Assembly: GCA_028285525.1 (NCBI GenBank)
Contig: JANQOZ010000083.1
Location: 1-37,018, forward strand
Origin: Lysobacterales bacterium
GTDB taxonomy: Bacteria > Pseudomonadota > Gammaproteobacteria > Xanthomonadales > SZUA-38
Reading direction: 5' to 3'
DNA: 37,018 nucleotides
Under the pieces are notes generated by a model. It was not told where the DNA came from. It did no database searches and saw only the letters and a list, made by a program, of their open reading frames with translations. The position numbers and the translations under genes are program-made. Shown here piece after piece: positions 14,718-23,600 of the stretch. The number at the start of each line of letters is the position of its first letter. Within the stretch, counting starts at the first letter, position 1.

Positions 14718-16753
14718 GTGCAGCAGCCGGCACCCTGCAGGCAAGGGAAAGCAACACCGGGCTCTATCTGATCGGCGCGCTGCTGGTAGCGGTCATTCTG
14801 CTGCTGGTTGCCAACTTCGTTTTTCTTAACCAGGCTAACGAACAGCAGCGCCGTCACCTGGCGCTGATCACCGAGGTTCAGGTGCAGTCGCAGCAGATCG
14901 CCAAGCTCGCCAACGAGGCGGCGGGCGGTGCGTTTGCGGCCTTCGACGCGCTGCGCGAGACCCGCGACAAGATCCAGATCAATCTGACGACGCTCACCGA
15001 AGGTAACGACGCCGGCGTCACCGCTCTGCCGAAAGACGAGTCGCTTGAGCAGATACGGGTCAAGCTGGTGGATTCGACCTGGGCCGGCATCAAAACCGAC
15101 GCGCAGACGATCCTCGAAGCCGGCGGTGAGGTGACCGACCTGGCTCAGGTTGTTGGCCAGTTTTCGCGGGAAGTGCCGGTCATGGGCGAACGTCTTGACG
15201 ACGTCGCGAAGGTGCTGACCGACATCAACGCCGACCGCCAGCAGATATATCTCGCCACCGGGCAGCAGCAGGTGGCCGAGCGTATGCTGCGTCGGATCGC
15301 CGAGATCCTGTCCGGCGCCATGAACGCCAGCCAGGCCGTTGAGGGTCTGGCTCGCGACGTGGATCAGCTGCGGGGCATCCTGTCCGGGCTGCTCAACGGC
15401 AGCCCGGAGCTCGGTATCCGCGCCATCCAGAATCCCGAGGCGCTGGAACGGCTCGGCTCGGTGTTTCAGGTTTTCAACGAAGTGGAAGCCAACGCGAAGC
15501 TGATTCTGGAGTCTGCAGGCACGCTGTTTCGTGCGAAGGAGGCTTCCGACGAAATCTCCCTCGGCTCGAGCGTGCTGCTCGACGACGCCCAACGGCTGGA
15601 ACAGCGTTACGAAGAGCTGACCGAGGGAGAGCAGCTGTTTCCTTCACCGATTCTGGGTTTCGGCCTCGGCGCTGCGGCGGCGCTGCTGATCGCACTGCTG
15701 CTTTGGTATCTCTATCGTGACCAGCGCGCCCGATTCCGGGTCACCGAAGACCTGAACCAGCGGAACCAGGAGGCCATTCTGCGCCTGCTGGACGAGATGG
15801 GCTCGCTCGCTGAAGGTGATCTAACCGTGAAGGCGACGGTGACCGAGGACATCACCGGCGCGATTGCGGACTCCATCAACTTCGCGATCGAGGCGCTCCG
15901 CTCACTGGTAACCACCATTAACGAAACCGCGGTGCAGGTTGCGTCCGCGGCGCAGGAAACGCAGGCGACCGCCATGCACCTGGCCGAGGCGTCCGAGCAT
16001 CAGGCGCAGCAGATCACGTCAGCGTCTGCAGCGATCAACGAGATCGCCGTATCGATCGACGAGGTGTCCAAGAACTCGGCCGAGTCCGCCGACGTGGCGC
16101 AGCGCTCGGTTGCCATCGCCGCCAAAGGCGCCGACGTGGTGCGCCAGACGATCGACGGGATGGACAACATCCGCGAGCAGATCCAGGAGACGTCCAAGCG
16201 GATCAAGCGGCTGGGTGAAAGCTCCCAGGAAATTGGCGACATCGTTGAGCTGATCAACGACATCGCGGAACAAACAAACATTCTCGCGCTGAACGCCGCT
16301 ATCCAGGCTGCGTCAGCCGGTGAAGCCGGCCGGGGTTTTGCGGTGGTTGCGGACGAAGTTCAGCGCCTTGCGGAGCGCGCCTCCAACGCAACGAAGCGAA
16401 TTGAAACGCTGGTACAAACGATTCAGGCCGACACCAACGAGGCGGTGATCTCGATGGAACAGACCACCACGGAGGTGGTCAACGGTGCGCGGCTGGCGGA
16501 GGACGCCGGTGAGGCGCTGGGAGAAATTGAGAAGGTATCGCACGACCTTGCGGACCTCATTCAGAACATCTCCGAAGCGGCGCGCCAGCAGTCGGCGGCG
16601 GCCACCAATATCTCCGGCACGATGAACGTGATTCAGGAGATCACTACCCAGACTTCCGCCGGTACCAGCCAGACCGCTGAAAGCATCGGTCACCTGGCTG
16701 ACCTGGCGGCGGAGCTGCGGCGTTCGGTGGCGGACTTCAAGCTGCCGGCCTGA
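14714..16753 (+). CDS. pilJ: Methyl-accepting chemotaxis receptor PilJ
   Basis: Inner-membrane receptor of the Pil-Chp system; senses pilus or surface signals in homologues. Two membrane helices: near residues 15-37 (GLYLIGALLVAVILLLVANFVFL) and about 310-335 (ILGFGLGAAAALLIALLLWYLY). A periplasmic PilJ-type helical domain lies between them. The C-terminal methyl-accepting signalling hairpin contains EQTNILALNAAIQAASAGEAGRGFAVVADEVQRLAER. I chose GTG 14714 (679 aa) over GTG 14705 because GAGG (14702-14705) sits 8 nt upstream. There is no NWETF-like pentapeptide; it ends VADFKLPA. Confidence 0.95.
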   Translation: MSAAAGTLQARESNTGLYLIGALLVAVILLLVANFVFLNQANEQQRRHLALITEVQVQSQQIAKLANEAAGGAFAAFDALRETRDKIQINLTTLTEGNDAGVTALPKDESLEQIRVKLVDSTWAGIKTDAQTILEAGGEVTDLAQVVGQFSREVPVMGERLDDVAKVLTDINADRQQIYLATGQQQVAERMLRRIAEILSGAMNASQAVEGLARDVDQLRGILSGLLNGSPELGIRAIQNPEALERLGSVFQVFNEVEANAKLILESAGTLFRAKEASDEISLGSSVLLDDAQRLEQRYEELTEGEQLFPSPILGFGLGAAAALLIALLLWYLYRDQRARFRVTEDLNQRNQEAILRLLDEMGSLAEGDLTVKATVTEDITGAIADSINFAIEALRSLVTTINETAVQVASAAQETQATAMHLAEASEHQAQQITSASAAINEIAVSIDEVSKNSAESADVAQRSVAIAAKGADVVRQTIDGMDNIREQIQETSKRIKRLGESSQEIGDIVELINDIAEQTNILALNAAIQAASAGEAGRGFAVVADEVQRLAERASNATKRIETLVQTIQADTNEAVISMEQTTTEVVNGARLAEDAGEALGEIEKVSHDLADLIQNISEAARQQSAAATNISGTMNVIQEITTQTSAGTSQTAESIGHLADLAAELRRSVADFKLPA

Positions 16754-16779
16754 TCCGGCGCTGGTGAATCGACGACTTT

Positions 16780-17697
16780 ATGATCAGTGGGCAGGCTCAA
16801 ATTACGATGAATCCCGCCGTCTTACCCGGCGACGGGATCGTTATGGATGACGCCGAGTTTGACCGCTGGGTGAGACTGTTGGAGCAGCGCACGGGTGTGG
16901 TCGTACCGCACAGCCGGCGCCAGTTTCTGGAAACCAATCTGCGGCTGCGGCTCGCAGAGCTGAAGCTTGTCAGCCTGGAGCGCTATCACGACGAGTGGCT
17001 CGTGGGCCCCAACGGCGCGCGTGAGTGGGCCGTGCTCGTCGATCGGCTGACCATTCACGAAACCCGATTTTTTCGCCACACCCCGTCGCTCGCCCTGCTG
17101 CGGGAACACATTCTGCCGGCCTACATGGCTCGCACCGGCGGGCGTCAGGAGTTTCACGCCTGGAGCGTCGGGTGCGCGACCGGCGAAGAGGCCTTCAGTC
17201 TCGCGATGGTCATCGACGACTACGCGCGGCGGGCCCGCCCGCGGTTCCGCTTTGCCGTAACAGGGTCGGACGTCAGCGGCCCGGCGCTGAAGGTTGCCGA
17301 GTCGGCGGTTTACGCCGTCGATCGCGAGCGCGAGATTCCCGCCGGTTATCGCGACTACAGCCGAGCCCACGGCGTGGACGAGTTTGTTATCGACGCAGCG
17401 TTGCGAGCTCGAACGCGCTTTGCGCAGCTCAATCTGCTCGACATCGAGCGCCAGCCGATGAGCGGTCTGGAGCTGATTTACTGCCAGAACGTGCTGATCT
17501 ATTTCCCCCGCGCCCGCCGCGAAGCGTTCCTGGATCAGCTGGTGAAATGCCTGCGGCCCGGCGGTTGCCTGATCATCGGCCCTGGCGAAGTGACCCAGTG
17601 GCGTAACCCGCAGCTGGAAAGGATCGACAGCAGACGCGCCCTGGCCTTCCGCCGCCGCGGCGCCTCCGGCCCGATCGCCGAGGACAGCTCGACATGA
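16780..17697 (+). CDS. pilK: CheR-type protein-glutamate methyltransferase PilK
   Basis: SAM-dependent O-methyltransferase that methylates glutamates of the PilJ receptor. 305 residues. CheR N-terminal helical domain, then TIHETRFFRHTPSLALLREHILP, SAM motif WSVGCATGEEAFSLAM, FAVTGSDVSGPAL, and LELIYCQNVLIYFPRARREAFLDQL. Alternative in-frame ATGs exist at 16807 and 16843. The stop overlaps the chpA ATG by 4 nt. Confidence 0.95.
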   Translation: MISGQAQITMNPAVLPGDGIVMDDAEFDRWVRLLEQRTGVVVPHSRRQFLETNLRLRLAELKLVSLERYHDEWLVGPNGAREWAVLVDRLTIHETRFFRHTPSLALLREHILPAYMARTGGRQEFHAWSVGCATGEEAFSLAMVIDDYARRARPRFRFAVTGSDVSGPALKVAESAVYAVDREREIPAGYRDYSRAHGVDEFVIDAALRARTRFAQLNLLDIERQPMSGLELIYCQNVLIYFPRARREAFLDQLVKCLRPGGCLIIGPGEVTQWRNPQLERIDSRRALAFRRRGASGPIAEDSST

Positions 17698-20600
17698 GAT
17701 TGCAGGACGACATCGATTTCACCACGTTGAGCTGGGTCAAGCAGGAGCTTGATGAAACGCTGAAACAGGCGAGACAGGCGCTTGAGGCGTACGTCGAGGA
17801 TGCGACCGACGCCAGCCAGATGAGGTTCTGCGCGACCTATCTGCACCAGGTCCAGGGCACGCTGAGAATGGTTGAGCTCTACGGAGCCGCCCTCGTAGTC
17901 GAGGAGATGGAGCAGGTCGCGCTGGAGCTGCTCGAGGACGAGATCTCCGACCGCGAGGAAGCCTACGCAATGCTGATGCGCGGCATTGTTCAGCTGCCGG
18001 ATTATCTGGAGCGTCTGCAGAGCGGCCACCGGGATATTCCGGTTGTCCTGCTGCCGCTGCTGAACGATCTGCGCGCAGCGCGGGGTCAGAAGCTGCTGTC
18101 CGAAACGGCGCTGTTTGCACCCGATCTGACACAGCCGCTGCCCGACACCCTGGCGTCGCCAAGCCCGGAGCTGGGTGAGCGTCAGCTGAGGGTCGCAGCC
18201 GCCAAGATCCGCAAGGCGTTCGAAGCATCGCTGGTCCAGTGGTTCCGCGCTGACGGAGACTTCGGTCTGATCGAACGTCTGCAGTCATGCTGCGGCAAGC
18301 TGCTTCAGGTGACCCATCACGAGGACGGTCGCCGTCTGTGGTGGGTGGCCGGCGGCGTCTTCGACGGTCTTCGTACGGGCGCTGTCAAGCCGAACGGGGC
18401 ACTCAAGCTGCTCATCGGCAAGATCGATCGCCAGATCAAAGGCCTGGCGCTGAAGGGTGAGAGCTTTTTCGAATCCGGCGAAGCGCAGGAGCTGACCCGG
18501 GGGCTGCTTTACTACGCGGCCCATGGCGGGAGCGGGTCGCGGCTGATCGACGACCTGAAGGAGCGCTACGACCTCGCTGCGCTGCTGCCCCAGGCAGCGG
18601 AGCTCGAGCACGCTCAGGGCGCGATGTCGGGACACAACCGCGAACTGCTGAGCACCGTTTCCGGAGCGATCAAAGAAGACCTGATGCGGGTTAAAGACTC
18701 GCTGGACCTCAAGGTCCGGCGGGGCGATCTCACGGTGGAAGGCTTCGACGAGCAGGGTGAAACGCTCGATCGGGTCGCCGATACGCTGGGTATGCTCGGG
18801 CTGGGCGTGCCGCGCAAGGTGGTGCTGGAGCAGCGCGAAAAGGTCACGGACATCGTTGCGGGCCACGTCTCGATCGATGAGCCGCTGCTACTGGATATCG
18901 CGGGCTCATTGCTTTACGTCGAAGGCTCGCTGGACGATCACATCGACCAGCTCGGCAGCACCTCGGAAGGCGCGGTCCCGGTTGGGGACGAGGACGGTGA
19001 AGAAGCTGAGTCCGACGTCGCGGCCGGACTGCCGAGATCGGAGGTTCGGCGCATCCTCGACGCGCTGATGAAAGAGGCCTCAGGCAATCTGCAGATCATC
19101 AAGCAGAATATTGTCGAGTTCATCGAAGCGCCCTGGGACCACAAACGAATCGAAGACACCCCCGCGCTGCTGGAAGAGATTGTCGGCGCGCTCAAGATGC
19201 TCGATCTCACCGAGGCGGCCGAGCTGCTCGGCGGCATCGTGGCCTACACCGAGGTCGAGCTGCTGCGTCGCCGAACCGTACCGGGCGCCGAGGATCTTGA
19301 CACCATTGCTGACGCGGTCGCCAGTCTTGAGTACTACCTCGAGGCGGTGCGGGAGCATCGTCCCGGCCGCGACAAAATTCTGGAGGTTGCGCGGCAAAGC
19401 CTGACTCAGCTTGGCTATTACGGTGAGGAAGCGATCGCCGAGCGACGCAGCCAGCCGATTGAAGAAGCGCCGGCGCCGGAACCGGCTGAAGAAGCGGCCG
19501 CGCCAGCAGCAGACGAGACGGCCGACGAAGCGCCAGAGGTTGAGCTTGAGGCGGTCAGCGACGGTGATCAGGCCGAGGAAGAGGCGGCCGCTGACCCGCT
19601 CGAGCCTGCCGAGACTGTTGAGCTCGAAGCACAGAATATTGAAACGGCGCCTTCCGCCGCGCCGGCCGCGCAGATCGCTGCGGCTGAAGGACCCGCCGAC
19701 ATCTCCGACGATATCGACGAGGAGATCCGCGAGGTCTTTATCGAGGAGGTCGAAGAGGAAATCGCGTCGCTTAACGAGCTGTACCCCAAGTGGCGTTCTG
19801 ATACCGAGGACGAACAAGCGCTCGGCACGCTACGACGGACCTTCCACACGCTCAAGGGCAGCGGTCGCCTGGTTGGCGCGCTGACCATCGGCGAGTTCAG
19901 CTGGCAGATCGAGAATCTGTTCAATCGGATCATCGACGGCACGGTCGAAGCGACACCCCAGGTTCTCGAGCTGATGGATAGCGCCGTCGCGGCGGTTCCC
20001 GGCCTGCTCGCGGGCGTTAAGGGTGAAGGCCGTCCGACCCAGGACATCGAGGCGATCAAGCAGGTTGCCGAGCGGCTCGCCGAGGGTGAGCAGGTGAGTC
20101 TAGCCGACGTCGCCGGCACCCCGGCGGACGATCTAGGCGAGCCGGCGACCGCTGAGGTTGAGCTTGTCGAGGCTGAAGAAGCGCTGTCGGTCGGAGCGGG
20201 CGAGCCGGACACGACGGAGCTTGAGGCGCCGAGCGAAATCGCTGAGCTCGCGAGCGAGAATGCGTCCGAGCTGCCGGAGACGGACAGCTTGACGCCAGAT
20301 CTCGAGGAGGTCACCTCGGCCTTCGAGGGCCTGGATCTCGATCTGGACCTCGAAGCGGACGAAGACGAGGAAGCCGGTGAAGAGTCGGGCGAGCTGGCGA
20401 TGCTCGACGACGCGGCTGCATCCCTCGCGGAGGCGGAAGAATCCTCCTTCTCGCCCGACGATGATCTGATCCTGGTCGATGACCAGGGCGATAACCAGGA
20501 TGCTGTTGCGGAGGTCGACGACGCTGAGCCCTCCGCGCCGCTGGAGCTGTCCCTGGAACCCCTCGAGGGTGAAGAGACACCGGTTTCCAGCGCCGACGAC

Positions 20601-23600
20601 GCCGGTCCGGCCGTGTTTGATCTGGGCCTTGACCTGGATGCAGACGGCGTGGATCAGGGCCAGCTGCTCGAGGCCGTGACCGCAACCGGTCGACCCGAGC
20701 CCGAGAGCGACGAAGCCGCGGAAGCGCAGGCTGAGGAATCGGACGATACTGTCGCTGGTGACGACTCAGTGGCGGAGACGATCAGCGAGAGTGACGAGCC
20801 GCTAGACCTGGACTTTCTCGATCTGGACACGCCGGAGGGCGAAACCGCAGAACTGGCTGTCAGCGACGAGCCCGATCTTGGCCTGGAGGATCTGAGTCTC
20901 GACGATCTTCTGGCGGAAACGCCCGCGGAAGACGTCGACGCCCAGGCCGGCGAAACGGTGGACGAGGCAACCGCCGCGCAAGCGACGACCTCCGAAGAGC
21001 AGGATGAGGCCTTTGACGTCTCAGACCTGGACTTTGATGACCTGCCGACAGAACCCGGGACGGCGATCGTCGAAACCCCGGACGACGAAGACCTGTCGCT
21101 GACGCTGGACGATCTTGATCTGGGTGATCTGGGCGACCTGTCCCTGGAGCCGGAGGGTGAAGCCGACGTTGCCGGAGATACCAGTGAGTCGCCAGAAACC
21201 GCCGAGGCCCTGGACAGTTCCGACGCTGCGGCGGAAGAGGATGAGGATCTGCCGACCCAGAAAATCCGGCTGGATGACCTCGAGCTGGTGCCGCTGGACG
21301 ACGACGCAGACTCCGCTGAGGAAGCGCTGGACGCGGGTGCGGTTGAGGGCGAGGACGCAGTGCCGGAGATCTCGCTGGAATCGGATGGCGAAGGCGACGC
21401 GCTGTCGCTGGTCGACTTTGATGATGAGCTCTCGGTAGAGGACGAGCCGTTAACAGATGACGACTCGGTGGATGCCGCCGCAGGCCCCGTTGACGACCTG
21501 GCGGCAGACGAAGCCGCTGCGGTGGTCAGCGAGGGTGACGATCTGTCGCTGGACTTCGGCGAGGAACTGACGCTTGACGATGACGCCGTGCTGGGGCTCG
21601 AGCGAACCGCTGATGACGTCGGTGACTATGACCTCGAATCGTTCCTGAACGAGGTGGCCGCTGACGATGCGATGGCCGAGCTCAAGTCCGCCGGCCTGGC
21701 TGAACCCGAACCCGAACAGGTCGAAACGCCGGCACCCGAAGCCGAGGACACGCTGGACATCGACGCCCTGCTGGACAGTCTGCCGCCGGAGGCGCTGGAG
21801 GCATCAGCTGAGGACGTTGAGGACGTTGAGGACGGGGCAGAAGCCAGCGCTGACATGCTGGACGATCCGCTGGCCGAAGCCAGCGAGCTTGCGCCGGCGG
21901 AAGAGGAGCTGAGCGCCAGCCGCGAAGCGATCGATCCGGTGCTGCGAGACATCCTGCGGACGGAGATCTCCGATCACGTTGTGGTGCTGCGCCGCTATCT
22001 GGACGACAACCAAAACGCCAAATCACCCGAGCGCGTACACGAGCCGCTGCTAAGGGCTGTACACACGCTGAACGGTGCGGTCTCGATGGTTGAGCTGCCT
22101 GAACTCGCGGCGGTTACGGCCCCGCTGGAGGGTTATGTCAAGCGACTGCACTCGGCGGAAGATACGCCCGGAGAGTCCGGTCTCACCGCGCTCAAGGAAA
22201 CGGCGGACCTCCTCGACGAGGTGACCCGCGGGCTGGACAGTGACTCCCTGTCGCTGCCGGACACCCGCCCCTTAAGCGAGCGGCTTACGTCACTGCGTGA
22301 TGCTCTGCCGTCAGCCGACGGCTTCAATCAGCTGCTCGACGAAGAGTCCGAGCTGGCGGCGGATGACGAGCCGGTTTCCGTGGGTGGGTTCGACGAAGAT
22401 CTGGAGCTGATTTCTTCCCTCGACTTCGAGGGCTCCGCCGACGAAGCGGAACAGGGCTCCGCGCCTGGTGAAGCCGTTTCGCTCGACGACGAAGACATCA
22501 TCATCGCGAGCGACGGGGAACCGGAGCTCCTGGGCGAAGACGACCTGGCCCTGGGAGACACCGCCTTGCTCGACGCCGGGGACGGCTCATCCCAGGGCGA
22601 TGGCGCCACTGCGGAGCCGGTCGAATCGGAAACGTCTGAGGGTGAGGCGGTCGAAGCTGAGGCTGAGATCGAAGCTGAGGCTGAGACCGAGGCTGAGACC
22701 GAGGCTGGGACCGAGGCTGAGACCGAGGCTGAGACCGAGGCTGAGACCGAAGCTGAGACCGAGGCTGAGACCGAGGCTGAGACCGAGGCTGAGACCGAGG
22801 CTGAGACCGAGGCTGAGACCGAGGCTGAGACCGAGGCTGAGGCTGAGGCTGAGGCTGAGGCTGAGGCTGAGGCTGAGGCTGAGGCTGAGGCTGAGGCTGA
22901 GGCTGAGGCTGAGGCTGAGCCGGGGATCGAGACCGCTGAGGACGAACAGTCAGAACAGCCAGCCGACGAGGACACCCAGGTCGAGCCGGAAGCGGAAGCG
23001 ATTGAGACCGCTGTCGCTGCGGATGCTAAAGAAGCAGCAGCGGCTGACGAAGAGGAATCGGAGACAGTCGAAGAAACGCTGCTGGACGACGAGGCGCCCG
23101 CGGAAGGGGTGTCTGTTGACGACGCTGAAAGCTCGGCGGCGGACGAGGCTGAATCAGAGGCCCAGACCGCCGAGGACGAGGCGGATCAGCAGGCGGCTGA
23201 GGCCATCGCTGAACTCGCTTCCGATCTGGAAGCCTGGGAAGAGATGGCTGAAGCTCCGGGTCCCGTGTCCGTGCCGGACGACGAGACCGTTGCGCTCGAA
23301 GACCTTGGCGACATCGACGACGAGCTGCTAGAGATATTCCTGCAGGAAGGCGCTGAGATTCTGGACGAGTCGGACCACAAGATGGCCGACTGGCGAGAGA
23401 ACTCCGAGAACAACGAACCGGTACTTGAGCTGCAGCGGGAGCTGCATACGCTCAAGGGTGGTGCTCGCATGGCGGGCCTCGGTCCGATCGGTGATCTCAG
23501 TCACGCCATGGAGTCGCTGTTCGAAGGGGTGGTCGAAGACCGCATCTCGGTCACCGACCAAACGGTGGAAGTCCTCGAGGCGGCCTTCGATCAGCTGCAT

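Noticed and set aside
14051-15592. 513-residue minus-strand open frame opposite pilI/pilJ
   Set aside because: High-GC antisense shadow rich in His/Gln/Arg with no recognisable domain, fully covered by well-identified sense genes.
22328-22975. Minus-strand Ser/Ala repeat frame and plus-strand Arg/Leu repeat frame (22468-23331) over chpA
   Set aside because: Both are shadows of the GCTGAGACCGAG repeat read in other frames; they have no family features, and the chpA frame is continuous through the region.
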